From Muribaculaceae bacterium (lineage in GTDB: Bacteria; Bacteroidota; Bacteroidia; Bacteroidales; Muribaculaceae), in NCBI GenBank assembly GCA_017619935.1, contig JAFZRJ010000019.1, positions 1-64,000 of the forward strand: 64,000 nt of DNA. Direction: 5' to 3'. The notes beneath the pieces are model-generated. The model was given only the letters and a program-made list of their open reading frames with translations, had not been told where the DNA came from and searched no databases. Both the position numbers and the translations under genes were made by a program. Positions 18,481-26,964 of this stretch are shown one piece after another; position 1 is the first letter of the stretch; every line of letters begins with the position of its first letter.

Positions 18481-20892
18481 ATGATGAGCATTATCACTGT
18501 TTGGAAAAAAATCGTCACCTTGTGGCAACGCTTTAAGCATTGGTACAAAGGCTTGTACCGCGGTCGCCCGTGGTATGTGAAGGTGCTGGTGGGCTTGGCC
18601 ACCGCCGTGGTGCTTTTCATCCTGTATCTGATAGCGGTGGACATCAACTTTTTGTGGCTGTTCGGAAAATCGCCCAGCACCTACCGCATCATGCACCCCG
18701 ACACGGCGATGGCCAGTTACATCTATAGTGCCGACGGCAAGCAAATCGGCAAATATTTTGATGAGAACCGCACGCCTGTGCCCTACGACTCCATTAATCC
18801 CGAATTTTTCAAGGTGCTCATCGACACCGAAGATGAGCGCTACTACAGCCACCGAGGCATTGACTTCGGGGGCCTAGCCGCCGCGGTGAAAGACATGGTG
18901 CTTTATGGCCGTCCGCGTGGCGCAAGTACCATCACCCAGCAGTTGGTGAAGAATATGTTCCGTACGCGCGTGGACTACTCCACGGGTCTGTTGGGCTACA
19001 TTCCGGGCGTGAAAATGCTCATCATGAAGAGCAAGGAGTGGATTATAGCCACTAAACTTGAGATGTTCTACAACAAAGAGCAGATATTGGAGATGTATGC
19101 CAATACGGTGGATTTCGGCAGCAACGCCTACGGTATCAAGACCGCCGCCGCCACCTACTTCTCGACCACGCCTATGAAACTCAATATTCAGGAGAGCGCT
19201 GTGCTCGTGGGTCTGCTCAAAGCGACCAGCACCTATAATCCGCGCCTGAATCCGAAGAACAGCCTGCGCCGCCGCAACGTGGTGCTCGACAATATGCGGG
19301 TACGCAATCATTTGAGCCAGGCCGACTACGACTCCATCAGCAAACTGCCCATCGAACTGCACTATGCCGCCGAGACGGCCTACGACGGGCAAGCGCTGTA
19401 TTTCCGTCAGGCGGTGGCCGATGAACTGGAGCAGTGGTGCCGCGAGACAGGCCATGATTTGTACCGCGACGGGCTGCGGGTTTACACCACCATCGACACC
19501 CGTATGCAGGCCTATGCCGAGCAGGCGGTGAGCGAGAAAATGCGCGTGGTGCAGCAAAACTTCCGCAGTCAGTGGGGCGACCGTGACTGCTGGTTGGACG
19601 AGGACAACAAGCCCATCCCCAATTTTGTGGAAGACAAAGCGCGCAACACCGAGGTCTATCGTAGTTTGTTGGCACGTTATCCCAACGACCTCGACTCGGT
19701 GAATCATTACATGAATCTGCCGCATCGTGTGCACCTGTTTGACTACGACAACGACACGCTCTACATGGAAATGAGTTCGATGGACTCGATCCGCTATATG
19801 CTCCACTTCATGCACACCGGATTCGTCGCCATGGAGCCTGAGAATGGCCATATCAAGGCGTGGGTGGGCGATGTGGATTTCGATACATGGAAATACGACA
19901 AGGTGACGGCGATGCACCAGCCTGGCAGCACGTTCAAACTGTTTGTCTATGCAGCCGCGATGGCGCATGGGCTCACACCGTGCGTGCGTCGCCCCGACCA
20001 GTATATCGATACGGTGATTTACGACCGTGTCAAGGGGGAGATGGTGCACTGGCGCCCCACCAACGCCAACGGGAGTTTCTCGGGCAGCAACATGACGCTG
20101 CGGGCGGCTTTCGCACAGAGCATCAATAGCGTGGCTGTGAGGGTGGGCGATGAAGTGGGTATTCCCGTCGTGGCGCAAACGGCCCGTGACATGGGCATTA
20201 AAAGCGAACTGGACGAGACTCCGGCACTCGCTCTGGGTGCCAGCGACGTGAATCTGCTGGAACTCGTGAATGCCTATTGCACCGTGGTGAACGATGGCAT
20301 GACCCATGAGCCAGTGTTGGTGACCCACATCCTTGACCATAATGGCGTGGAAATTTATCGTGCTCCCACCAAGCAACACCGCGCGTTGCCTTATCGTGCC
20401 GCTTTCCTCATGCAGCAGATGCTGATGGCTGGCCGCACCGATGCTGGCGGCACGTCGTTGGCGTTGAATGGCTACATCAACAATGCGATGTATGACACCG
20501 ACTTTGGCGGCAAGACCGGCACGAGCAACCGCCATGCCGACGCGTGGTTTGTGGGCGTGAGCCCGCATCTGGTGTGTGGCGCATGGGTGGGCGGCGAATA
20601 CCGTCAGATTCATTTCACGTCGGGAGCCTACGGACAGGGTAGCCGCACGGCATTGCCGATTTGCGGGGTGTTCCTCAACAAAGTGTTCAACGATCCGACC
20701 TTGCGTAAGTATCATGGTCGTTTCCAGCAGCGGGAATATGTCGATCCGGCGCAGTACAGCCAGTGTGTGGAGGAATTCCCGACCGACAGCCTTGACTGGG
20801 CGATTGACAGCCTTGACCTGGATTCGTTGCCAGATGTGCCCCTTGAATTAGACACCATCGCGTCGCCTGCCGACAGGTCAGTGGGCGATTAA
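18481..20892 (+). CDS. mrcA: Bifunctional class A penicillin-binding protein (PBP1A)
   Basis: 803-aa inner-membrane enzyme that polymerises lipid II (GT51) and cross-links peptides (transpeptidase). A basic N-terminus precedes one membrane segment (about residues 37-58). The GT51 domain shows TEDERYYSHRG with catalytic Glu117 and RGASTITQQLVKN. The transpeptidase domain has the nucleophile motif STFK with Ser483, the SxN motif (SINS, about 546-549) and KTGT at 678-681. The C-terminal tail after about 745 is acidic (Asp-rich), with no extra domain. Monocistronic, with a very good promoter; converges with the GlmU-like gene. Confidence 0.95.
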   Translation: MMSIITVWKKIVTLWQRFKHWYKGLYRGRPWYVKVLVGLATAVVLFILYLIAVDINFLWLFGKSPSTYRIMHPDTAMASYIYSADGKQIGKYFDENRTPVPYDSINPEFFKVLIDTEDERYYSHRGIDFGGLAAAVKDMVLYGRPRGASTITQQLVKNMFRTRVDYSTGLLGYIPGVKMLIMKSKEWIIATKLEMFYNKEQILEMYANTVDFGSNAYGIKTAAATYFSTTPMKLNIQESAVLVGLLKATSTYNPRLNPKNSLRRRNVVLDNMRVRNHLSQADYDSISKLPIELHYAAETAYDGQALYFRQAVADELEQWCRETGHDLYRDGLRVYTTIDTRMQAYAEQAVSEKMRVVQQNFRSQWGDRDCWLDEDNKPIPNFVEDKARNTEVYRSLLARYPNDLDSVNHYMNLPHRVHLFDYDNDTLYMEMSSMDSIRYMLHFMHTGFVAMEPENGHIKAWVGDVDFDTWKYDKVTAMHQPGSTFKLFVYAAAMAHGLTPCVRRPDQYIDTVIYDRVKGEMVHWRPTNANGSFSGSNMTLRAAFAQSINSVAVRVGDEVGIPVVAQTARDMGIKSELDETPALALGASDVNLLELVNAYCTVVNDGMTHEPVLVTHILDHNGVEIYRAPTKQHRALPYRAAFLMQQMLMAGRTDAGGTSLALNGYINNAMYDTDFGGKTGTSNRHADAWFVGVSPHLVCGAWVGGEYRQIHFTSGAYGQGSRTALPICGVFLNKVFNDPTLRKYHGRFQQREYVDPAQYSQCVEEFPTDSLDWAIDSLDLDSLPDVPLELDTIASPADRSVGD

Positions 20893-20909
20893 CTCAACTT
20901 CAATCTATA

Positions 20910-22094
20910 TTACTTGTAGCGGTCGCTGATGTTGTAGATAGCGGTGAAGATGTCGCGGTCGGCATCGGTGAAGGGTATGCCGCGGCGTGCCATCACGCGC
21001 TCGGCTATTGCGCAGAATGCCGGTAACGGCACGTTTTTGAAGCCGGCGGTGGCGCTGCCCTCCTGGAATGAAGCCACGAAGTTGCGGGGGAATCCGGCCC
21101 CGTGGATGTTCACGCCCACGCCCAGCACCGTGGCGGTGTTAATCATGCAGTTCACGCCTGTCTTGCTGTGGTCACCCATGATGAGGCCGCAGAATTGCAA
21201 CCCAGTGCGCACGAATCGTTGGGTGGGGTAGTCCCACAACTTGATTTCGCTGTAATCGTTTTTGAGATTGCTGGCGGTTGTGCCTCCGCCCAGGTTGCAC
21301 CACTCTCCGATGACGGCATCGCCCAGGAATCCGTCGTGCGCCGTGTTGCTGTACCCAATGAAGACGCTGTTCTCGACCTCGCCGCCGATTTTTGTGTGCG
21401 GCCCGAGGGTCGTGGCGCCATACACCTTAGTGCCCATGCGCACTTTGGCGTCGTGGCAGGCGGCAAAGGGGGCGCGAATGCAAGCCCCTTCCATCACTTC
21501 CACGTCACGTCCCAAGTAGATGCAGCCCTGCGTCGTGTTCAGGAACGCGCCCTCGACGCAAGCCCCTTCCTCGATGAAGATGCGGTTGGGGTCACCAACG
21601 ACGACATTGGTGCTTGAGAGCTGTTGCGACTGTCGGCCGGCGGTGAGTCGGTCAAAGTCCTGCTCCATCACTTCGCCGTTGAACTTGAAGATGTCGGGCA
21701 GGATGTGGAGGATGCGCGGTGGAGCGGCAGGAAACACCACCCGCGTGAAATGACGGTCATCGAAGTCGCGGGCATTGCCATTGAACGCAATCAGGTCTTC
21801 GCCCACCATGAGCGCTTCGCCGGGAGCCAGTTCCAGCGCTTGCTGCGCCAGTTCGGGCGTGGGAATCACGTGGCCTGCCACCAGCAGATTTTCGCGGCGG
21901 CCCTTCAAGGGAAACTTTTTTTTCAGGTACGGCACGGTGAGGTAACTGAACGTGGCTTCGCCCAGCATGGCTCGCCACTTCTCGTCGATGGTGGTAATGC
22001 CCACGCACAGCAATGCCGTGGGGCGGGTATATGTCAGTGGCAACAAGCGTCTGCGCACCTGCGTGTCGTCAAAGATAATAATGTTGCGTTTCAT
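20910..22094 (-). CDS. GlmU-like sugar-1-phosphate nucleotidyltransferase/acyltransferase (left-handed beta-helix)
   Basis: 394-aa protein of the alternative bacterial GlmU type found in Bacteroidota. The N-terminus (NIIIFDDTQVRRRLLPLTYTRPT) is the divergent nucleotidyltransferase region lacking the classical GlmU G.GTRM motif. Residues about 170-350 form hexapeptide repeats of a left-handed beta-helix (IEEGACVEGAFLNTT, ATTLGPHTKIGGEVENSV, NTATVLGVGVNIHG). The proposed role is formation of UDP-GlcNAc or a related nucleotide sugar for envelope synthesis; the exact substrate cannot be read from sequence. The ATG at 22094 follows a complete promoter by about 24 bp. Divergent from rfbC. Confidence 0.85.
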   Translation of the reverse strand: MKRNIIIFDDTQVRRRLLPLTYTRPTALLCVGITTIDEKWRAMLGEATFSYLTVPYLKKKFPLKGRRENLLVAGHVIPTPELAQQALELAPGEALMVGEDLIAFNGNARDFDDRHFTRVVFPAAPPRILHILPDIFKFNGEVMEQDFDRLTAGRQSQQLSSTNVVVGDPNRIFIEEGACVEGAFLNTTQGCIYLGRDVEVMEGACIRAPFAACHDAKVRMGTKVYGATTLGPHTKIGGEVENSVFIGYSNTAHDGFLGDAVIGEWCNLGGGTTASNLKNDYSEIKLWDYPTQRFVRTGLQFCGLIMGDHSKTGVNCMINTATVLGVGVNIHGAGFPRNFVASFQEGSATAGFKNVPLPAFCAIAERVMARRGIPFTDADRDIFTAIYNISDRYK

Positions 22095-22117
22095 AGGGTT
22101 TCATTCATTTTGTGTGG

Positions 22118-22148
22118 CAAAATTAGTGCAAGTTGAGAGCAATACAAA
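22118..22148 (-). promoter_or_regulatory. Promoter for the GlmU-like gene, inside a repeat
   Basis: Minus strand: TTTG (22148-22145), 19-bp spacer, TAATTTTG (22125-22118). It lies within the first unit of the tandem repeat at 22119-22282. Confidence 0.75.
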
Positions 22149-22200
22149 GAGAAAAACAAAGTATTTCTCTTTTATTGCCGAAACGCTGCCTAATTTATCT
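22119..22200 (-). repeat. Promoter-associated hairpin repeat, unit 1
   Basis: 82-bp unit carrying the functional-looking promoter and a 40-bp hairpin at 22139-22178 with arms GCAATACAAAGAGAAA and TTTCTCTTTTATTGC. It is followed head-to-tail by a second, about 90% identical unit. Confidence 0.8.
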
Positions 22201-22282
22201 AAAATTAGTGCAAGTTGAGAGCAATACAAAGAGAAAGACGAAGTTTTTCTCTTTTATTGCCGAGACGCCACCTAAATTTGAA
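22201..22282 (-). repeat. Promoter-associated hairpin repeat, unit 2
   Basis: Direct repeat of 22119-22200 with the same 40-bp hairpin at 22221-22260. The -7 box reads TAATTTTA instead of TAATTTTG, so its promoter is probably weakened. The remainder up to 22351 holds nothing I recognise. Confidence 0.78.
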
Positions 22283-22351
22283 GGCGAAGCCTCAACATAA
22301 GTGTTAATTGGACAAAGGCAAAGCATATATTTCTTTTGTCGGGAAAAATTC

Positions 22352-22383
22352 TTGCGAGAATAGTCATTTTTTTACTAATTTTG
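22352..22383 (+). promoter_or_regulatory. Promoter for rfbC
   Basis: TTG (22352-22354), 21-bp spacer, TAATTTTG (22376-22383), about 22 bp before the ATG. Confidence 0.7.
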
Positions 22384-22405
22384 CAAATCAATAAGCGAAT
22401 GTACG

Positions 22406-22951
22406 ATGGAATATGTCAAAACAGCTATAGAAGGCGTTTGGGTCATTCAGCCCAAGAGGTTCGGTGATGCCCGTGGCTACTTTTGCGAGACGTTTAAGCT
22501 CGAGGAATTCCGTTCCCATGTGGGTGAGGTGAATTTTGTCCAGGACAATGAGTCGTTTTCCTCACGGGGCGTGTTGCGTGGGCTACACTTCCAACGCGGA
22601 GAGTGGAGCCAGGCCAAACTGGTGCGGGTCTCCCAGGGCAGGGTGCTCGACGTGGCGGTGGATTTGCGTGGCGGCAGCCCCACCTTCGGACAGCACGTGG
22701 CGGTCGAACTGAGTGCCGAGTTGGGCAACCAGTTCTTCATCCCCCGTGGTTTCGCGCATGGTTTCGTCGTGCTCAGCGATGTGGCTCAGTTTCAGTACAA
22801 GGTGGATAATGTCTATGCACCTCATAGCGAGGTCACGCTGGCTTTTGACGACCCTGCGCTGGCCATCGACTGGCGCATCCCTGCTGCCGAGATGTTGCTC
22901 AGCGACAAGGATCGCCATGGCCTGCCACTGAGTGAAATCATCCCCTTCTGA
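22406..22951 (+). CDS. rfbC: dTDP-4-dehydrorhamnose 3,5-epimerase
   Basis: 181-aa cupin-fold epimerase converting dTDP-4-keto-6-deoxyglucose to dTDP-4-keto-L-rhamnose. Family motifs: GVLRGLHFQ with catalytic His61, the substrate-binding QAKLVRV strand, FIPRGFAHGF (about 111-120), and QFQYKVDN.Y with the conserved Tyr131/Tyr137. Length is normal. The partner genes rfbA, rfbB and rfbD are not adjacent, so this copy stands alone with its own promoter and terminator; the rest of the pathway would have to lie outside the window. Confidence 0.95.
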   Translation: MEYVKTAIEGVWVIQPKRFGDARGYFCETFKLEEFRSHVGEVNFVQDNESFSSRGVLRGLHFQRGEWSQAKLVRVSQGRVLDVAVDLRGGSPTFGQHVAVELSAELGNQFFIPRGFAHGFVVLSDVAQFQYKVDNVYAPHSEVTLAFDDPALAIDWRIPAAEMLLSDKDRHGLPLSEIIPF

Positions 22952-22963
22952 CCGACACATTTC

Positions 22964-23073
22964 CATCTAAAATAAAGAGCTGCGGCGATTCACATCGTTG
23001 CAGCTCTTGTTGCGTTTTACTTAACAATGGTTACGTAATTCTGTATATATCAACTAATAACTTTACTTTTCAC
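22964..23073 (-). ncRNA. Candidate small RNA antisense-side of rfbC 3' end
   Basis: A complete promoter on the minus strand (23077-23107) points into a gene-free stretch and is followed about 70 nt later by a 15-bp hairpin (22975-23008) with TATTTTAG behind it on this strand. Together they delimit an RNA of about 110 nt with no ORF. It would stop just short of the rfbC stop codon, so overlap with the rfbC mRNA 3' UTR is expected. No known RNA family was recognised. Confidence 0.4.
22975..23018 (+). terminator. Terminator after rfbC, possibly bidirectional
   Basis: A 15-bp stem AAGAGCTGCGGCGAT / ATCGTTGCAGCTCTT (two G-T pairs, loop TCAC). On the plus strand it is followed by GTTGCGTTTT and on the minus strand by TATTTTAG, so it can serve both directions. 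Confidence 0.75.
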
Positions 23074-23076
23074 TGG

Positions 23077-23107
23077 CAAAATTACTGCCGCCACGCCAGC
23101 CCCACAA
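23077..23107 (-). promoter_or_regulatory. Orphan promoter facing rfbC
   Basis: Minus strand: TTG (23107-23105), 20-bp spacer, TAATTTTG (23084-23077). No coding gene follows on this strand until the GlmU-like gene beyond rfbC. Confidence 0.55.
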
Positions 23108-23160
23108 TCGCTAAATGTGGGGAAAACAACGCTCACTCTCGTTATAATTAGGTAATTTAG

Positions 23161-23210
23161 AATAAAAAAGAAGTTGCCGCAACACGCTGTTATGGCGCAT
23201 TGCGGCAACT
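23161..23210 (-). terminator. Terminator of the 23244-26546 gene
   Basis: An 11-bp perfect stem AGTTGCCGCAA / TTGCGGCAACT (23172-23210) with a 17-nt loop. On the minus strand it is followed by TTCTTTTTTATT. Confidence 0.82.
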
Positions 23211-23243
23211 ATCACTAATTATGTGTTACCTAGTCTTTCATCC

Positions 23244-26200
23244 TTAAATACCTAGGATAATATTAATAATCTCATTTACGTCGCTGATATCTACCTTGTT
23301 GTCACCACCAGTAATATCAGCATTGCCAGGATAGTCGCTAGGATCTTTGAGGTCAAGGATGATGTTGATGGCAGCATTCACATCCGATACATCCACTTTG
23401 TAATCGCCATCCACATCACCTACAGGATATGCTGTGCTCCACAAGTCAAGTTGCACAGGCGAGGTGTAGTCATCACCGAGCAACGTCTTATCTACAGCCA
23501 GATAGGCGATTCCCGCATTAAGTGCCATAAAGAGATCTATATTATTTTGGAACTCCCGCCACTCTTTGGTGTCAGTGCCTATATGGGCTAGGAAGTATGC
23601 CTTGGTGTCGTCGGGCGATGATGCGAACGGTGCATAGGGGATTTGGTCAGCCTTGAGGAATGGCAGGAGCATGTTGTTGCTTATATTGGAAGCTGAAGAT
23701 GCCGATGACAGCAGATAGCGTGTGGCGGGCTCGCCTTGCAGAATCACACCACTATTGGAGTGGATGCGGCTATTGGTGAGCTTGGTGGTCGTGGCCATGC
23801 GTTTGCTGGTGTTGAAGCCGCTCACGCTGTAGGCTGTCAGGCCTTCGGGCAGGGTGACATTGCGGACGCATGAGAACGTGGTGTATCCATTGTCATCAGG
23901 TGTCTTCACCCAGGGCAATAATGTAAAGGAAGAATTATAAGACTGCATCCATGAAAGGAGTATAGAGTTCTTCACATAGCAGGCAAATTCCGAGGCGTTG
24001 TTACCCACGAATTTGTCGCCCAGCAGGGTATATTTGTTGGGCAGCTTGTCGGAGTTGAGCACTAGCTTCTTAAGAGTCTTTGCTCCATAGAACGCCTTGC
24101 CCCCGATGCTTGTGACACCTTCGGGTACTTCTACGCTGGTGACCAATGTGCCAGTGAAGGCGCAGGAATCAATTTTGTTCACTACCTTCACGCCATTGTA
24201 ACTGAACGCGTCGGGAATGACCACATCGCCTGAATAGTTCTCGCCCCGTTGTGGCTCGATGAGCGTTACGTAACTGTTGCCGTTGTCTTCGTACCACAAT
24301 CCGCGGTGCTTGAATCCTCGTGCGGCGGCACTGGAGATGAGCACCTCGGTGTTGTTCAGCTCGTTTCCGTAGGCGTCGACGAGCACGCCTCCTTCGTCGC
24401 TCCAGTTGAATGCCTTGAACGAGGCTCCCGTAGGCTTGGCGATGTACAGCCCGTCGTTGAGGTTGAGGGTGGAGCGGAGTGGATGATTGGGGGTGGAAAT
24501 GCGCAACTCGGTGCCCGAGCCTTCAATGGTGAGATAGGCAAAGTACCTGTCGGTGTGCGCAGGGTTGTCGATGGCATAATCAAAGGTCGAACTGGATGAC
24601 AGTGTCACGGCCAGTTTGGTGCCGCCTTTGATGGTGAGGTCATGGCCGGATGACAGCCTTCGGAGCATGTTCAGCGTGCCGCCGCCTGTGATGGTGGATT
24701 TGTCGTTGAAGTCGCCGCCGAGGTAGATGTCGTTGATGGTGTTTGTGCCAATGACATTGATGGTGATGCCTTCGTCGACGGTGCTGATTGAATTGTAGTT
24801 AGTGCCGCCGATGGTAGCGTTTTTGAGGGTGAGGACGCGGGTTGAGGGATTGAAGCTCACCTGCTCGCCGCTTACGCCGTCCAGCACCGTCAGGTCGTTG
24901 CAGTTCTCGCTCGTGACCTGATAGTTGTTGATTTTGAGGTTGTAGGGCGCGTAGGTGCCGTCAAAGTAGATAATCCCACTTTCGCTGGCACCACTATAGC
25001 TCAAATAGGATTCTCCGCTAAAGACGTATCCCGATGTCCAACGCCGGAAGTAGCGGTAATCGGCACTATAGGTATAAAGGTCGGAGGTGTAAGTTTCTGG
25101 CGCATAATGGTCTTCAACACCCTTGAGCTTATTGTTGCTATAGGTGGTGCCGAAACTGGCCACATTGAGGCGATAGATGGTACCCGGCGTCGCCTTCATC
25201 ATCATGCCAGTACAAGCGGCGACGCTGCCGGTGACCCTCTTCTTGTTGGCTATATAATACTCTCCCGACTTGGTAATGTTCTCCACAATGTAGAACTCTG
25301 CGTTGCTCGGGAGTTGCACGGGCCGGTAGCACGAGATGCGTGTCCACTCGTCCGCGGGCTTGATGAAAGGAAGCATTTTCTCCTTGTCTGAACTCTGCTT
25401 GTCGTGGCTAGTTTTGTAATATACTCTCAGAGGCACGTAGCACTTGAAATCGGAGGCGTTGTTCTCAAACCCCCCACCCACATAGACATCGGTCCTGTTG
25501 CTGGTCACCATGATTTCGTGGAGGTTGGTGCAATTCTTGAAAGCGCCGGAATAAAGCAAATAGACTCCTTTGTCCATGTCATATGTGGAATAGAGCTGCA
25601 CATCGGATAGAGCCGTGCAGCCGCGAAACGCATATTGCCTTATAGTGCCGCAAGGTATGACAGCTAAGGTGAGTGCCGTGCAGCCATCGAAAGCACATTC
25701 GCCCACCTCTTCAAATCCGGTTGCTGTCCCCAAATCGCCTCGCCCCACGCTGGTGATCTTGGTGTTGCCTTGGCAGGCATATTCGGCGATTTTTGTCACA
25801 TTGGCGGAATAGCCCGAAGAGCAACCGCCGTAGGTCATCGGCATGTCGTCGGTCACGTTGGTGATGGGAATAAATGTCACACTTGTGTTCACACCAATCA
25901 GGGTGGCCTTGGCCGAATTGCTGCTCACATCACGGCCAGTGTGGATGACGTAGTAGCGTCCGCTTGCGCTGAAGTCGAAGGCGAGAGTCGGCGTGCAAGC
26001 CACGCTGCCGTCGGTGTCGATGTCCTTCCACACGTAGGAGGTGTTGAATTTATAGCGTGCCGTGGTGGTGGCGACATGGACATCACATTTCTTCATGCGC
26101 GAGAAGGTGGTGGTCGTCGTCGTAGGCGGAGTGGCGGTGGCAATGGCGAACACGCTCATCGACGTGCAATCGGCGAAGGCGTTTTCCAAGATGGCGGTCA

Positions 26201-26546
26201 CAGTGCTCGGCAGTCGAACGTAGGAGAGTGCAGAACAACTGTTGAATGCCTGTTGGCCAATCTCTGTGATGCCCCAGTCCACATACACATATTCCAGACT
26301 TGAACAATACTTGAAGGCGATGTCGCCGACGCGTTTCACCTTGTATTCTGTGCCGTTGTAGGCCACGCGGCCCGGAATGTTGGCGGTGGTGGGATTCTGC
26401 GCCAAGGCCGCGCTGGTGAAGCCATTGCACTGCACTTCGCCGTCCGAAACCACGCTGTAACTCATCTGGCCCACGCTAAAGGTGAGTTCGGCGCTGGCGG
26501 TTATCACCGCAAGCGCACAAATCAGGAATAATAAAATCTTTTTCAT
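23244..26546 (-). CDS. BspA-like surface protein with beta-rich insert and dockerin-like C-terminus
   Basis: 1100 aa. Signal peptide about residues 1-19 (MKKILLFLICALAVITASA). Residues about 60-400 carry BspA/LRR_5 repeats (FNSCSALSYVRLPSTVTAI, FDGCTALTLAVIPCGTI). A beta-rich module like those in the 13238 gene lies around 555-760 (VSFNPSTRVLTLKNATIGGT, INVIGTNTI). A second short BspA block is at about 800-880 (CAFTGTLVTSVEVPEGVTSI). Residues 1043-1100 are the dockerin-like pair; the second loop reads DITGGDNKVD, with one extra Gly compared with the other copies. Promoter and terminator are both visible, so it is monocistronic. Confidence 0.87.
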   Translation of the reverse strand: MKKILLFLICALAVITASAELTFSVGQMSYSVVSDGEVQCNGFTSAALAQNPTTANIPGRVAYNGTEYKVKRVGDIAFKYCSSLEYVYVDWGITEIGQQAFNSCSALSYVRLPSTVTAILENAFADCTSMSVFAIATATPPTTTTTTFSRMKKCDVHVATTTARYKFNTSYVWKDIDTDGSVACTPTLAFDFSASGRYYVIHTGRDVSSNSAKATLIGVNTSVTFIPITNVTDDMPMTYGGCSSGYSANVTKIAEYACQGNTKITSVGRGDLGTATGFEEVGECAFDGCTALTLAVIPCGTIRQYAFRGCTALSDVQLYSTYDMDKGVYLLYSGAFKNCTNLHEIMVTSNRTDVYVGGGFENNASDFKCYVPLRVYYKTSHDKQSSDKEKMLPFIKPADEWTRISCYRPVQLPSNAEFYIVENITKSGEYYIANKKRVTGSVAACTGMMMKATPGTIYRLNVASFGTTYSNNKLKGVEDHYAPETYTSDLYTYSADYRYFRRWTSGYVFSGESYLSYSGASESGIIYFDGTYAPYNLKINNYQVTSENCNDLTVLDGVSGEQVSFNPSTRVLTLKNATIGGTNYNSISTVDEGITINVIGTNTINDIYLGGDFNDKSTITGGGTLNMLRRLSSGHDLTIKGGTKLAVTLSSSSTFDYAIDNPAHTDRYFAYLTIEGSGTELRISTPNHPLRSTLNLNDGLYIAKPTGASFKAFNWSDEGGVLVDAYGNELNNTEVLISSAAARGFKHRGLWYEDNGNSYVTLIEPQRGENYSGDVVIPDAFSYNGVKVVNKIDSCAFTGTLVTSVEVPEGVTSIGGKAFYGAKTLKKLVLNSDKLPNKYTLLGDKFVGNNASEFACYVKNSILLSWMQSYNSSFTLLPWVKTPDDNGYTTFSCVRNVTLPEGLTAYSVSGFNTSKRMATTTKLTNSRIHSNSGVILQGEPATRYLLSSASSASNISNNMLLPFLKADQIPYAPFASSPDDTKAYFLAHIGTDTKEWREFQNNIDLFMALNAGIAYLAVDKTLLGDDYTSPVQLDLWSTAYPVGDVDGDYKVDVSDVNAAINIILDLKDPSDYPGNADITGGDNKVDISDVNEIINIILGI

Positions 26547-26570
26547 CGTGGTATGTTTTTAGTTTGTATT

Positions 26571-26601
26571 CAAAGATATTTTGTACAAAAATATGTAACA
26601 A
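26571..26601 (-). promoter_or_regulatory. Promoter of the 23244-26546 gene
   Basis: Minus strand: TTG (26601-26599), 20-bp spacer, TATCTTTG (26578-26571), 25 bp before the ATG. Confidence 0.7.
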
Positions 26602-26624
26602 TTATGACAAATGCAAATAAATCG

Positions 26625-26662
26625 CAAAAAAATTCCACTTCGCATAAGGGTGCGAAGTGGAA
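26625..26662 (-). terminator. Terminator after tRNA-Thr
   Basis: A perfect 12-bp stem TTCCACTTCGCA / TGCGAAGTGGAA with a 6-nt loop, followed on the minus strand by a run of eight T/A bases (TTTTTTT). It lies 12 bp after the tRNA. Confidence 0.88.
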
Positions 26663-26673
26663 CTTTGATTAAG

Positions 26674-26746
26674 AGCCGCGAGCGGGACTCGAACCCGCGA
26701 CCTTTTCGTTACGAATGAAATGCTCTACCGACTGAGCTATTGCGGC
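26674..26746 (-). tRNA. tRNA-Thr (CGT)
   Basis: 73-nt cloverleaf on the minus strand: D-arm GCTCAGTCGGTAGAGC, anticodon loop TTCGTAA giving CGT, T-arm GCGGGTTCGAGTCCCGC. The acceptor stem GCCGCAA/TCGCGGC has an A-C mismatch at pair 6-67 and the anticodon stem an A-C at 31-39. CCA is not encoded. It has its own promoter and terminator. Confidence 0.93.
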
Positions 26747-26776
26747 TGATGCACGCGTCACTTTGCGTTGCGGCTG

Positions 26777-26806
26777 CAAAGTTACAAAATAATTGAGAAT
26801 TGTCAA
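26777..26806 (-). promoter_or_regulatory. Promoter for tRNA-Thr
   Basis: Minus strand: TTG (26806-26804), 19-bp spacer, TAACTTTG (26784-26777), about 31 bp before the tRNA. Confidence 0.75.
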
Positions 26807-26897
26807 TTGATAATTGCGAATTATTTTTTCAGTATCCCGATAAAAATGTCAGAATGATGTAAAAAGTCGTATTGTAGCAGGGTGAAATCAAGGTTCG

Positions 26898-26941
26898 GGA
26901 TAAAGAAGGAGGTGCCCAGGGTTGAACGTGGGCACCTCCTT
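26898..26941 (-). terminator. Terminator after the tricorn-like protease gene
   Basis: A perfect 13-bp stem AAGGAGGTGCCCA / TGGGCACCTCCTT (26906-26941, 10-nt loop), followed on the minus strand by CTTTATCC; 23 bp beyond the stop codon. Confidence 0.8.
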
Positions 26942-26964
26942 CGTGGTGGGGTTGTCGCTAATGG

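Noticed and set aside
18874..20715. 613-codon antisense frame opposite penicillin-binding protein 1A
   Set aside because: The sense strand encodes a complete, motif-verified enzyme; the antisense translation is His/Ala/Val-rich with no recognisable domain.
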